The translations under genes and the position numbers were made by a program. The notes below the pieces were generated by a model, which made no database searches, had not been told where the DNA came from, and saw only the letters and a program-made list of their open reading frames with translations. From Rhodoferax sp. (lineage in GTDB: Bacteria; Pseudomonadota; Gammaproteobacteria; Burkholderiales; Burkholderiaceae_C), in NCBI RefSeq assembly GCF_025354435.1, contig NZ_JANXMU010000083.1:24594-88593 (forward strand): 64,000 nucleotides of DNA, in the 5' to 3' direction. Positions 46,117-55,932 of this stretch are shown here, piece after piece. Numbering within the stretch: position 1 is the first letter of the stretch; every line of letters starts with the position of its first letter.

Positions 46117-46718
46117 AAAATTTTCGAAAAAATTGTCGGGGGTTTACGCTCATCGAATTATTGATGACCGTGGCCATTGCCGCCATTTTAATGATGGTTG
46201 CGGTACCCAGCATGGTCACCTATAAACGCAATGCTGAATTAACCTCAGCGACCAATACACTTTTTTCAGCCATTAATGCAGCACGTGGAGAGGCTTTAAA
46301 GCGGGGCACAAATGCCATGGTTGTACCCGCAAAAAATGCAGATTGGAATAATGGATGGATTATCTTTATCTACGCATACGCACCAGGTCGTGTGACAGGC
46401 ACTCTAGGCTATACGTATGATTCAACATATGACAAATTGATTCTCCAACAGGGTCCAATGCCTAGCTATATAAATATTGTAGGAACAGGCAATGCCGTAG
46501 GCACGGCTCCTTACATCATGTTTGATGCGTCTGGATATGCAAGATCCAAAACCGGCTCTGGAGGGGGAAATCTGACCTTTAATTTAACCCGTACAGATGT
46601 GTCCAATAACGATGAAATCAGACGCATCAAAATTGCTGTCACAGGTCGTGCACGCACATGCAAGCCATCCAATGATGCAACCTGTACGGCAACCAGTACT
46701 GGTGCCGGTGCGAACTAA
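46104..46718 (+). CDS. fimT: FimT/GspH-type pseudopilin
   Basis: Protein of 204 residues, N-terminus CRGFTLIELLMTVAIAAILM with G/F cleavage and Glu5. The GspH/FimT domain follows (YKRNAELTSATNTLFSAINA, ARGEALKRGT). FimT-type pilins bind DNA in some transformable bacteria; whether that holds here is unknown. It overlaps pilE by 13 bases and closes the pilin operon just before ribD. Confidence 0.87.
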   Translation: MLALKNFRKNCRGFTLIELLMTVAIAAILMMVAVPSMVTYKRNAELTSATNTLFSAINAARGEALKRGTNAMVVPAKNADWNNGWIIFIYAYAPGRVTGTLGYTYDSTYDKLILQQGPMPSYINIVGTGNAVGTAPYIMFDASGYARSKTGSGGGNLTFNLTRTDVSNNDEIRRIKIAVTGRARTCKPSNDATCTATSTGAGAN

Positions 46719-46730
46719 GCCAGGATATTG

Positions 46731-47834
46731 GTGTCAGAAAATTCCCCCATTGCATTGGCGCTTAGTCTTGCTCGCAGCGCCTTGTACATCACCCCACCTA
46801 ATCCCCGCGTAGGCTGCGTCCTGACCAACGCGGATGGATTAATCATCGGCCAAGGTCATACCCAGCGCGCCGGTGGCCCCCACGCCGAAGTTATGGCCCT
46901 ACGCTATGCCGCAGCCAAGGGCCACAGCACCCAAGGTGCTACTGCCTATGTCACGCTGGAGCCTTGCTCCCACCACGGCCGCACAGGGCCCTGCTGTGAC
47001 GCTTTGGTAGCGGCAGGTATCCGCAAAGTCGTGGCGTCGATAGCAGACCCCAACCCACTGGTCGCAGGCAATGGTTTTGCCCGCTTGCGCGCTGCCGGGA
47101 TTGAAGTCGAAGTAGGTCCCGGCGCTGCCGAAGCGCGCGAACTCAACCTGGGCTTCTTCAGCCGCATGGTGCGCAAAACGCCCTGGGTACGTATGAAAAT
47201 GGCCGCCTCACTCGATGGCCGCACCGCCTTGGCCAACGGCGACAGCCAGTGGATCACTTCGCCCGCTGCCCGTGCCGACGGCCACACATCCCGTGCGCGT
47301 GCCTGTGCAGTGCTGACCGGCATTGGCACCGTGCTGAAAGACCGGCCCACTCTGGATGCCCGGCTGGTCGATACCCCTCGACAACCGCACCTGGTGGTGA
47401 TCGATAGCCGATTGGAGACCCCCACCGATGCACCTATTTTTATAGCTGGTCGTGCAGTGTACATATGCGCTAGCAGCCAAAATGATGCTAAAAAACAAGC
47501 CTTGGAAGCTGCGGGCGCTACCGTGCTGTACCTCCCGGAGAAGGCAGGCCGGGTGGATCTGGCAGCCATGTTGCAAGAGCTGGCCCGGCGCGAGATCAAT
47601 GAGGTGCATGTAGAAGCAGGCCACACCCTCAACGGGGCACTGATACAAGCAGGCTTGGTGGACGAATTTTTGGTCTATCTGGCCCCCAAACTGGTCGGTC
47701 CCGGCCTCGATATGGCCCGCTTGCTGCCGCTGGCCAACCTGTCTGATGCCGTTCCGCTGCAATTCACCTCGGTCAGCCTGGTCGGTCCGGATATCCGCAT
47801 CACCGCACGGATCCCCGGCCGCGACCAGTTCTGA
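46731..47834 (+). CDS. ribD: Bifunctional riboflavin deaminase/reductase RibD
   Basis: Catalyses the second and third steps of riboflavin synthesis. 367 residues: deaminase domain with zinc ligands in GGPHAEVMAL and EPCSHHGRTGPCCDAL, reductase domain starting near RMKMAASLDGRTALANGDSQ. GTG 46731 fits the AGGA at 46722 better than TTG 46728. Residues about 238-252 (FIAGRAVYICASS region) are encoded by repeat copy 9 but align with the normal protein length. It heads the rib cluster. Confidence 0.96.
   Translation: MSENSPIALALSLARSALYITPPNPRVGCVLTNADGLIIGQGHTQRAGGPHAEVMALRYAAAKGHSTQGATAYVTLEPCSHHGRTGPCCDALVAAGIRKVVASIADPNPLVAGNGFARLRAAGIEVEVGPGAAEARELNLGFFSRMVRKTPWVRMKMAASLDGRTALANGDSQWITSPAARADGHTSRARACAVLTGIGTVLKDRPTLDARLVDTPRQPHLVVIDSRLETPTDAPIFIAGRAVYICASSQNDAKKQALEAAGATVLYLPEKAGRVDLAAMLQELARREINEVHVEAGHTLNGALIQAGLVDEFLVYLAPKLVGPGLDMARLLPLANLSDAVPLQFTSVSLVGPDIRITARIPGRDQF
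47442..47484 (+). repeat. Dispersed repeat, copy 9, inside ribD
   Basis: ATAGCT, 21 nt (with CATATGC at its right edge), GCTAGCAGCCAAAATG; both arms have exactly the intergenic spacing. The frame is uninterrupted. Confidence 0.7.
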
Positions 47835-47975
47835 CGCACCCACAACCCGGCCAGGGCAGGCCGCGGGCAATTGCGACGATAATGACCGGTTTTGTACCGT
47901 GTTGCCCGCGCATTCGCGCTGTGTGCAACCCGCGCAGCGCATCCCCTGACGCTACGGCTTTCAAAATTGCACCTT

Positions 47976-49127
47976 ATGACATCGCCCTCCCCCCTCCAGC
48001 CAGTATCCATCTCCTCCGTCGAAGACATCGTGGCCGACATGCGCGCCGGTCGCATGGTGATTCTGGTCGATGAAGAAGACCGTGAGAACGAAGGCGATCT
48101 GATCCTAGCCGCCGACCACGTGAGTGCGGAAGCCATCAACTTTATGGCCCGCCATGCCCGCGGACTGATCTGCCTGACCCTGTCGCGCGAAATGTGCGAA
48201 CGCTTGCAGTTGCCGCCCATGGTGGCGCGCAACGGTACCAAGCAAGGCACCGCGTTCACGGTTTCCATCGAAGCCGCAGAGGGCGTGACCACCGGCATCT
48301 CTGCCGCCGACCGCGCCCGCACCGTGCAAGCCGCGGTGGCCCGCAACGCCACCGCCGCCGATCTGGTGCAGCCCGGCCACATTTTCCCGCTGCAAGCGGT
48401 AGACGGCGGCGTGCTGATGCGCGCAGGCCATACCGAAGCGGGTTGCGACCTGTCGGTGATGGCCGGTTGCAGCCCCGCATCGGTAATCTGCGAAGTGATG
48501 AACGACGACGGCACCATGGCCCGCCTGCCGGATTTGCAGATCTTTGCCGCCCAGCACGGCTTGAAGATCGGGACCATCGCCGACCTGATCGAACACCGTA
48601 GCCGCAACGAATCGCTGGTCGAAAAAATGGGCAGCCGCCAGATCGAAACTGCTTTTGGCAGCTTCACCGCCCACGCCTTCCGCGATAAGCCCAGCCAAGG
48701 CGTGCACCTGGCGCTGGTCAAAGGCAGTTGGCAACCCGAAGACACCGTGTCCGCACGCGTGCACGAACCCCTGTCGGTACTGGATGTGCTGGAAGTCAAC
48801 CGCGGCCTGCACTCCTGGAGCCTGGATGCCAGCCTGCGCCACATTGCGGCCGAGGGCCAAGGTGTCGCCGTGCTGCTCAACTGCGGAGAGAGCGCGGCCG
48901 ACCTGCTGGCCCAGTTTGACGGCACTGCCCGCCCGGCCCAGGCCCCCGAACGTGGCCAGATGGACCTGCGCACCTACGGCATCGGCGCGCAGATTCTGCT
49001 GGCTTGTGGCGTACGCAAAATGCAGCTCATGGGCAGCCCGCGCCGCAGCCCCGGCCTGACCGGCTACGGGCTGGAAACCACCGGCTACCTCTCGCCGCCA
49101 CAACAACACGACGCAGGCGCAGCCTGA
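47976..49127 (+). CDS. ribB: 3,4-dihydroxybutanone-4-phosphate synthase with degenerate GTP cyclohydrolase II domain (RibBX)
   Basis: Residues 1-210 form an intact DHBP synthase (VDEEDRENEGDLILAAD, RAGHTEAGCDL with catalytic Glu/His). The C-terminal ~170 residues align with GTP cyclohydrolase II, but where RibA has the zinc-binding cysteines this protein has VHEPLSVLDVLEVNRGLHSW, so that activity is lost. This matches the RibBX type described in Proteobacteria; GTP cyclohydrolase II must be elsewhere. ATG 47976 is chosen by homology. About 140 bases after ribD no FMN riboswitch is seen. Confidence 0.9.
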   Translation: MTSPSPLQPVSISSVEDIVADMRAGRMVILVDEEDRENEGDLILAADHVSAEAINFMARHARGLICLTLSREMCERLQLPPMVARNGTKQGTAFTVSIEAAEGVTTGISAADRARTVQAAVARNATAADLVQPGHIFPLQAVDGGVLMRAGHTEAGCDLSVMAGCSPASVICEVMNDDGTMARLPDLQIFAAQHGLKIGTIADLIEHRSRNESLVEKMGSRQIETAFGSFTAHAFRDKPSQGVHLALVKGSWQPEDTVSARVHEPLSVLDVLEVNRGLHSWSLDASLRHIAAEGQGVAVLLNCGESAADLLAQFDGTARPAQAPERGQMDLRTYGIGAQILLACGVRKMQLMGSPRRSPGLTGYGLETTGYLSPPQQHDAGAA

Positions 49128-49154
49128 GTCTTTCCACACATATAAGGAATAAAC

Positions 49155-49631
49155 ATGCAGCACGCAGACCAAGGCGCACTGTCCGCCGCGGATTCCCGCA
49201 TGGACGGCAGCAAGTTGCGCATTGCCATCGTGCAGGCGCGATTCAACGAGAGCATCACCAACGCCCTGGCCGATGCCTGCAAGGCCGAGCTGGCCGCGTT
49301 GGGCGTACAGGCCGCCAACATCCAGCATGTGCAAGTACCCGGCGCTTTGGAGGTGCCACTGGCACTGCAAGCCCTTGCCGAAACCGAGCAATTTGACGCG
49401 ATGGTGGCCCTGGGCTGCATCATCCGCGGCGAAACCTACCACTTTGAGCTGGTGGCCAACGAATCCGGCAGCGCCGTCACCCGCATCGGGCTGGACTACC
49501 AGATCCCGATTGCCAACGCCATCATCACCACCGAAAACCTGGCGCAAGCCGTGGCCCGCCAAACCGACAAGGGCACAGACGCTGCCCGCGTCGCTGTGGA
49601 AATGGCCAATCTACTAGAGCAATTGGCATGA
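49155..49631 (+). CDS. ribH: 6,7-dimethyl-8-ribityllumazine synthase
   Basis: Penultimate riboflavin enzyme, 158 residues. Motifs [41 protein letters not shown] and ITTENLAQA are complete. AAGGA lies before ATG 49155. It follows ribBX by 27 bases and overlaps nusB by four (ATGA). Confidence 0.97.
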   Translation: MQHADQGALSAADSRMDGSKLRIAIVQARFNESITNALADACKAELAALGVQAANIQHVQVPGALEVPLALQALAETEQFDAMVALGCIIRGETYHFELVANESGSAVTRIGLDYQIPIANAIITTENLAQAVARQTDKGTDAARVAVEMANLLEQLA

Positions 49632-50206
49632 GCAATCCTGATACCCCCATCGTCCCCCCCTCCTCGTCCGCTGCACCCAAGCGCCCGCGCCAATCCCGCG
49701 GCGGCCTGACTGACACCGGCGTGCGCAAAGCTGCCGCCAAGTCCGACCGCAGCCGCGCCCGCGAATTTGCCCTGCAAGCGCTCTACCAGCACCTGGTAGG
49801 CCGCAACGATGCCGAATCCATCGACCATTTCACCCGCGACCTGGCAGGCTTTCACAAGGCCGATTCGGTGCATTACGACGCACTGCTGCACGGTTGCATC
49901 GAACAATCCGCCGAGCTGGACGCACTGATCGTCCCCCTGCTGGACCGCAAACTGGAAGAAATCTCTCCCGTCGAGCGCTCGGTCATGTGGATCGGCGTAT
50001 ACGAGATGCGCAACTGCCTGGACGTGCCCTGGCGCGTGGTGCTGAACGAATGTATCGAACTGGCCAAGGAATTCGGTGGCACCGACGGCCACAAATACGT
50101 CAACGGCATCTTGAACGGCTTGGCCCCCAGCCTACGCGCCGCTGAAGTGCAGGCCGACAAGGCAGGCAAAGGCGCCAAGACCAGCGCCGACAGCAGCGCG
50201 GATTAA
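49628..50206 (+). CDS. nusB: Transcription antitermination factor NusB
   Basis: Component of the rRNA antitermination complex, 192 residues. N-terminal arginine-rich segment [18 protein letters not shown] and C-terminal [20 protein letters not shown] plus [10 protein letters not shown] are typical. The N-terminal ~45 residues and an Ala/Lys/Ser tail are extensions beyond the core fold. ribH-nusB coupling is widespread in Proteobacteria. Confidence 0.97.
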   Translation: MSNPDTPIVPPSSSAAPKRPRQSRGGLTDTGVRKAAAKSDRSRAREFALQALYQHLVGRNDAESIDHFTRDLAGFHKADSVHYDALLHGCIEQSAELDALIVPLLDRKLEEISPVERSVMWIGVYEMRNCLDVPWRVVLNECIELAKEFGGTDGHKYVNGILNGLAPSLRAAEVQADKAGKGAKTSADSSAD

Positions 50207-50216
50207 GGCTTTACGC

Positions 50217-51401
50217 ATGCGGATATCCCGGCGCGCAGAGGCCATCGAGCCGTTTTACGTGATGGAAGTGGCCAAGGCCGCGTCGGAGCTGGCCGAAAAG
50301 GTAGCCCACACCGACCGGCCCATGGTGTTTTTGAACATCGGCGAGCCCGACTTCACCGCCCCGCCGCTGGTGCAGGCCGCCGCCGTCCAGGCCATCCACA
50401 ACGGCACGACCCAGTACACCCAGGCTACCGGCCTGCTGGCCCTGCGCGAACGCATCAGCGCCTGGTACGCCAGCCGCTTCAAAGTCGACGTGCCCGCCAG
50501 CCGCATCGTGGTCACCGCTGGCGCATCGGCTGCGCTGCAACTCGCCTGCCTGGCATTGATCGACGCGGGCGACGAAATTTTGATGCCCGACCCCAGCTAC
50601 CCCTGCAACCGGCATTTCGTGTCGGCGGCCGACGGCAAAGCCGTGCTGCTGCCCACCACCGCGGCCGACCGCTACCAGCTCAGTGCCGACATGGTGGCCG
50701 CTGCCTGGACCGACAAAACCCGTGGCGTGCTGCTGGCATCGCCCTCCAACCCCACGGGCACCTCGATCGACCCTGCCGTGCTGCGCGACATCCACAGTGT
50801 GGTGCAGTGGCACGGCGGCATCACCCTGGTGGACGAAATCTACCTGGGCCTGAGCCATGACGACCGCTTTGGCCAGACCGCGTTAGCCATTGATGACCAG
50901 ATCATCAGCATCAACAGCTTCAGCAAATACTTCCACATGACCGGCTGGCGGCTGGGCTGGCTGGTGGTACCCGAGGCGCTGGTGCCGGTGGTGGAGCGCA
51001 TCGCGCAAAACCTGTTTATCTGCCCCAGCACCATCGCCCAGCACGCAGCGCTGGCCTGCTTTGAAGATGCCAGCATCGCCGAATTTGAGCGCCGCCGCGC
51101 AGAATTCAAAGCCCGGCGCGACTACTTTATCCCGGCCCTGAACGCCCTCGGTTTTTTAGTGCCCGAAATGCCAGATGGCGCATTCTATGCCTGGGCTGAT
51201 TGCTCTTTAATATGTAGCAAACTGGGCATCAAGGACAGCTGGGATCTGGCCTATGAAATCATGCACCGCGCCCACGTAGCCGTGACCCCGGGCCGCGATT
51301 TCGGTACCGCCGACACCCACAAGTTTCTGCGTTTTTCCACCGCCAGCTCGATGGAAAACCTGCACACCGCCATCGCCCGTCTGCGCGACATGTTGAATTG
51401 A
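50217..51401 (+). CDS. PLP-dependent class I/II aminotransferase
   Basis: Fold-type I aminotransferase of 394 residues. Pyridoxal Lys237 in SFSKYFHMTGWRLGW; other motifs are NIGEPDFTAP, DPSYPCNRHF, SPSNPTGT and the substrate-carboxylate Arg in KFLRFSTASS. Closest in appearance to aspartate or broad-specificity aminotransferases of this subgroup; the substrate cannot be fixed. It begins 10 bases after nusB and ends 4 bases before ybgC. Confidence 0.92.
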   Translation: MRISRRAEAIEPFYVMEVAKAASELAEKVAHTDRPMVFLNIGEPDFTAPPLVQAAAVQAIHNGTTQYTQATGLLALRERISAWYASRFKVDVPASRIVVTAGASAALQLACLALIDAGDEILMPDPSYPCNRHFVSAADGKAVLLPTTAADRYQLSADMVAAAWTDKTRGVLLASPSNPTGTSIDPAVLRDIHSVVQWHGGITLVDEIYLGLSHDDRFGQTALAIDDQIISINSFSKYFHMTGWRLGWLVVPEALVPVVERIAQNLFICPSTIAQHAALACFEDASIAEFERRRAEFKARRDYFIPALNALGFLVPEMPDGAFYAWADCSLICSKLGIKDSWDLAYEIMHRAHVAVTPGRDFGTADTHKFLRFSTASSMENLHTAIARLRDMLN

Positions 51402-51405
51402 CCCC

Positions 51406-51803
51406 ATGCTTAACACCACCTTCACCCATCCCATCCGCGTCTACTGGGAAGACACCGATGCCGGTGGCATCGTCTTCTACGCCAACTACCTGAGGTTCTT
51501 TGAACGCGCCCGCACCGAATGGCTGCGCTCGCTGGGCATCCACCAAAGCACCCTGAAGGAAACCAGCGGCGGCATGTTCGTGGTGGCCGAGACCACGGTG
51601 AAGTACCTGCGCTCGGCCCGGCTGGACGACCAACTCATGGTGACAGCCCGGTTGGAACAAATCGGCCGATCCACACTCACAATCACACAACAGGCCATTC
51701 TGGGTGACACGGTACTGTGCGAAGGCAGCATCCGCCTGTGCTGGGTGCGCTACGACACCCTCAAATCCGACCGTATCCCGGCCCCTCTTTTAGAAATTTT
51801 GCA

Positions 51804-51807
<4 letters not shown>
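51406..51807 (+). CDS. ybgC: Tol-Pal-associated acyl-CoA thioesterase YbgC
   Basis: Hotdog-fold thioesterase, 133 residues. The 4-hydroxybenzoyl-CoA-thioesterase-type motif is YWEDTDAGGIVFYANYLRF with the catalytic Asp. It is the usual first gene of tol clusters; its stop overlaps the tolQ start (ATGA). Confidence 0.96.
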
Positions 51808-52514
<707 letters not shown>

Positions 52515-52517
52515 ACC

Positions 52518-52937
<420 letters not shown>

Positions 52938-52945
52938 ATTCCGCC

Positions 52946-53926
52946 ATGCACGCCGCCCAGGACACGCTCAACCTCACGCCCCCCCAGCCCCCCGGCATGG
53001 TGCGGGCGCTGGGCCTGGCCCTGCTGGCCCACGCGCTGCTACTGGTAGCCCTGGTCATCAACGTACAGTGGAAGCAGACCGAGAGCGCCACGGTAGAGGC
53101 CGAGCTTTGGTCCTCTTCGATCCAAATGGCCGCGCCCAAAGCGGTGGATGAGCCCCCGCCGCCGCCCGTCGAAACGCCGCGCCCCACTCCGCCCCCCCCG
53201 CCCGTGGCCAAGGTCCAACCGCCCCCACCCGCGCCCGATGTGAAAGATGCCGACATCGCCCTGGAACGCGCCAAAAAGAAACGCGAAGCCGAAAAACTGG
53301 AGCAGGCCCAACAAGACAAAGCCGATAAAGCCGAAAAGGCCAAGCGCGACAAGATCGACAAAGACAAGGCCCTGAAAGCCCAAAAAGCCGAGGAAGCCGC
53401 GGATAAAAAAGCCGATGAAGACAAGCGCTTAAAAGACAAAAAAGCCGCCCAGGACAAGCAGGACGCGCTAGACAAAAAGGCCCAAGCCACCCAGGACGCA
53501 AAGAATGCAGCGAAAGCAGCTGCCGAAAAAGCTAGCGCCCAGGCCGACGCAAAGGATCTGGCGGCCCAGCGCGCCGACAACCTAAAACGCATGGCTGGCA
53601 TGGCCGGGGCCACGGGCGGGGCCAACGCCACCGGCAGCGCGCTGCAGTCATCGGCACCGTCCAGCGGCTACGGTGGCCGGGTCAGCGCCAAGGTCAAACC
53701 CAACATCGTCTCCACCGATACCTTCGACGGCAACCCTGCGGCCGAAGTCGAAGTGCGCTCGGCCTCTAACGGCACCATCCTCAGCCACAAGCTGGTCAAG
53801 TCCAGCGGCAACAAGGCCTGGGACGATGCGGTGCTCAAGGCCATCGACAAAACCGAAACCATGCCCCGCGACACCGATGGCCGGGTGCCATCGCCGATGA
53901 TCCTCACCTTCCGCCCCAAAGACTAA
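52946..53926 (+). CDS. tolA: Tol-Pal system protein TolA
   Basis: Inner-membrane-anchored periplasm-spanning protein, 326 residues. Membrane helix about 20-40, Pro-rich stretch about 64-90, Lys/Ala/Asp/Glu-rich helical domain II (about 92-205) and a C-terminal globular domain (ends MPRDTDGRVPSPMILTFRP). Domain II is repetitive, so length may vary between strains. tolB and pal do not follow here. Confidence 0.95.
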   Translation: MHAAQDTLNLTPPQPPGMVRALGLALLAHALLLVALVINVQWKQTESATVEAELWSSSIQMAAPKAVDEPPPPPVETPRPTPPPPPVAKVQPPPPAPDVKDADIALERAKKKREAEKLEQAQQDKADKAEKAKRDKIDKDKALKAQKAEEAADKKADEDKRLKDKKAAQDKQDALDKKAQATQDAKNAAKAAAEKASAQADAKDLAAQRADNLKRMAGMAGATGGANATGSALQSSAPSSGYGGRVSAKVKPNIVSTDTFDGNPAAEVEVRSASNGTILSHKLVKSSGNKAWDDAVLKAIDKTETMPRDTDGRVPSPMILTFRPKD

Positions 53927-53942
53927 CTCCCCAGGAAATCCC

Positions 53943-54638
53943 ATGGACTACGTTGTTACGCCTCCCGCTGTCGTCGCCATCCCCGTCGTCGGCCAGACTG
54001 CCCGCTTCCCCGTGCACCGCATCTACTGCGTGGGCCGCAACTACGCCGAACACGCCAAGGAAATGGGCTTCACCGGGCGCGAGCCACCGTTCTTCTTCAT
54101 GAAACCCGCCGATGCCGTGGTCGCAGTCGAGGCTGGGCAAACCGGCTCCATGGCCTACCCTACGCTGACTGGCAATTTGCACCACGAGATCGAACTGGTC
54201 GTGGCCATCGGCAAAGGCGGCAAGAACATCGCTGCGGCCGATGCCCACCAGCACATCTACGGCTACGCCGTGGGCCTGGACATGACCCGCCGCGACCTGC
54301 AAAACGAGATGAAAAAGCAGGGCCGCCCCTGGTGCATCGGCAAGGGCTTTGAGCAGTCCGCCCCGATTGGCCCCATCACCCCGGCAGCCCAGGCGGTCGG
54401 GGTGGAGCAGGCCGAGATTGCCCTGCAGGTCAACGGCCAGGACCGCCAGCGCAGCACCGTGGCCCAACTGATCTGGAGCATTGCCGAGACCATCGAGCAC
54501 CTGTCTGCCGCCTGGGAACTGCAACCCGGCGACCTGATTTACTCGGGCACGCCCGAGGGTGTGAGCGCCGTAGTGCCCGGCGACACGCTGGAGGGCAGCG
54601 TGGCCGGGCTGGAATCCCTGTCCATCCGCATCGTCTAA
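53943..54638 (+). CDS. Fumarylacetoacetate hydrolase family protein
   Basis: FAH-superfamily, 231 residues, the size of short FAHD1/YcgM-like proteins. Metal/active-site motifs: GRNYAEHAKEMG, FFMKPADAV, HHEIELVVAIGKGG, GYAVGLDMTRRDLQ and GTPEGVSAV. Relatives act as oxaloacetate decarboxylase, acylpyruvate hydrolase or isomerase, so the reaction is open. 16 bases after tolA and 5 before the NUDIX gene. Confidence 0.92.
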   Translation: MDYVVTPPAVVAIPVVGQTARFPVHRIYCVGRNYAEHAKEMGFTGREPPFFFMKPADAVVAVEAGQTGSMAYPTLTGNLHHEIELVVAIGKGGKNIAAADAHQHIYGYAVGLDMTRRDLQNEMKKQGRPWCIGKGFEQSAPIGPITPAAQAVGVEQAEIALQVNGQDRQRSTVAQLIWSIAETIEHLSAAWELQPGDLIYSGTPEGVSAVVPGDTLEGSVAGLESLSIRIV

Positions 54639-54643
54639 GCACC

Positions 54644-55198
54644 ATGCACCGCAGCCCCATTAAATTCTGCAAGGACTGCGGCACGGCCGTGGTGTACCGC
54701 GTGCCCGACGACGGCGACACCAAGCTGCGGGCGGTCTGCCCCGCTTGCCACGCCGTGCACTACGAGAACCCGCTCAACGTGGTGGGCACGGTGCCGCACT
54801 GGGGCACCACGGGCGACCGGGTGTTGCTATGCAAGCGCAACATCGAGCCGCGCTTCGGCAAATGGACACTGCCTGCAGGCTTCATGGAGCTGGGCGAAAG
54901 CACCGCCGACGGCGCAGCCCGCGAGACGGTGGAAGAAGCCGGTGCACAATTTGAAATGCAAGAGCTGTTCAGCGTGATGAGCGTCATCCACGTGGGCCAG
55001 GTGCACCTGTTTTACCGCGCCAAGTTGCTCAGCGAGGTGTTCGACCCCGGTTTTGAAACCATCGAAACCCGGCTGTTCACCGAGGCCGAAATTCCCTGGG
55101 ACGAGATTGCCTTTCGCACCGTATCGCAGACCTTGAAGTACTACTTTGCCGACCGCCGAGCAGGCAAGTTCGGTTTGCACCACGAGAGTTTGGTGTAG
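54644..55198 (+). CDS. NUDIX hydrolase with zinc ribbon
   Basis: 184 residues. An N-terminal zinc ribbon (CKDC at about 9-12, CPAC at about 31-34) precedes a NUDIX box GFMELGESTADGAARETVEE that matches the GX5EX7REUXEE rule. Such ribbon-NUDIX proteins are often ADP-ribose or nucleotide-sugar pyrophosphatases; substrate unproven. A dispersed repeat follows directly. Confidence 0.92.
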   Translation: MHRSPIKFCKDCGTAVVYRVPDDGDTKLRAVCPACHAVHYENPLNVVGTVPHWGTTGDRVLLCKRNIEPRFGKWTLPAGFMELGESTADGAARETVEEAGAQFEMQELFSVMSVIHVGQVHLFYRAKLLSEVFDPGFETIETRLFTEAEIPWDEIAFRTVSQTLKYYFADRRAGKFGLHHESLV

Positions 55199-55215
55199 TG
55201 ATTGCTATTATTTAG

Positions 55216-55258
55216 ATAGCTACTTATGCTTATTCAATAAGCACTAGAAGCCTAAAAA
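55216..55258 (+). repeat. Dispersed 43-nt palindromic repeat, copy 7
   Basis: ATAGCT, 21 nt, ACTAGAAGCCTAAAAA. The centre GCTTATTCAATAAGC is a perfect palindrome, different in sequence from other copies but equally paired. It lies between convergent genes. Confidence 0.85.
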
Positions 55259-55298
55259 GCTTACAAAATATGGGGAATGGGCTGATCCGGTAACCCGG

Positions 55299-55928
55299 CT
55301 ATGCGGCAAGGATCCAGTTCTTGCGTGCGGCCAGCACGGCTCCCGGGTACGGCGCTTTGCCGCGTGAGCCGTTGTAGCGGCCCAGGCCCATGAACACGTC
55401 GCCGCCCTCGCGGTCCAGGTAGTGGCGCAAGATCACGCAGCCAAAGCGCAAATTGGTTTGCATATGGAACAGCTTGCCCGGATCGCCGTCACCCAGTACG
55501 CGGGTCCAGAATGGCATCACCTGCGTATAGCCACGTGCACCCACGCTGCTGACGGCAAATTTACGGAAGTTGCTTTCCACTTGGATCAGGCCCAGCACCA
55601 GTGCCGGGTCCAGGCCGGCACGGTGGGTTTCGTACCAGACAGTTTCCAAAAACTCTTTGCGCACCGGCCAATCGGGCTTTTTAGGCCGCAGGCGATCGCT
55701 CATGGCCGCCAGCCAGCGCAGGTAGGCCAGGCGGGCTTCGGTGCTGGCGAACTCGGGCACCGGCGGCGCAGCGTTGTGAACCGCCGAGCTCAGGGCCCCA
55801 CGCACCGCATCGGCCAGGGGTTCTTCCACTTGCCCTCCGGCGTGCGCAAACTCTACTTTTGATAGCAGCCCCAGCACGCCACAGGTGTGCAGGACTGCAT
55901 TTCTTCTGGTAATCCTGCGCGGGTCCAA
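55299..55928 (-). CDS. Lytic transglycosylase, SLT domain, exported
   Basis: 209 residues with likely start TTG 55928, which gives a short twin-Arg-like signal (ITRRNAVLHTCGVLGLL). Catalytic Glu in LGLIQVESNFRKFAVSS, then GARGYTQVMPFW, NLRFGCVILRHYLDREGG and GLGRYNGS fit the SLT family. GGAG lies nine bases upstream. A longer frame would overlap proS, so it was not used. It starts 4 bases after the proS stop, a likely operon. Distinct from the transglycosylase at 36005. Confidence 0.87.
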   Translation of the reverse strand: MDPRRITRRNAVLHTCGVLGLLSKVEFAHAGGQVEEPLADAVRGALSSAVHNAAPPVPEFASTEARLAYLRWLAAMSDRLRPKKPDWPVRKEFLETVWYETHRAGLDPALVLGLIQVESNFRKFAVSSVGARGYTQVMPFWTRVLGDGDPGKLFHMQTNLRFGCVILRHYLDREGGDVFMGLGRYNGSRGKAPYPGAVLAARKNWILAA

Positions 55929-55932
55929 AGGT

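Noticed and set aside
47835..47975. Possible FMN riboswitch between ribD and ribBX
   Set aside because: None of the conserved RFN-element words are present.
53142..53560. Repetitive Lys/Ala/Asp-coding DNA in tolA as a possible tandem repeat
   Set aside because: It is the normal helical domain II of TolA, with irregular units at base level.
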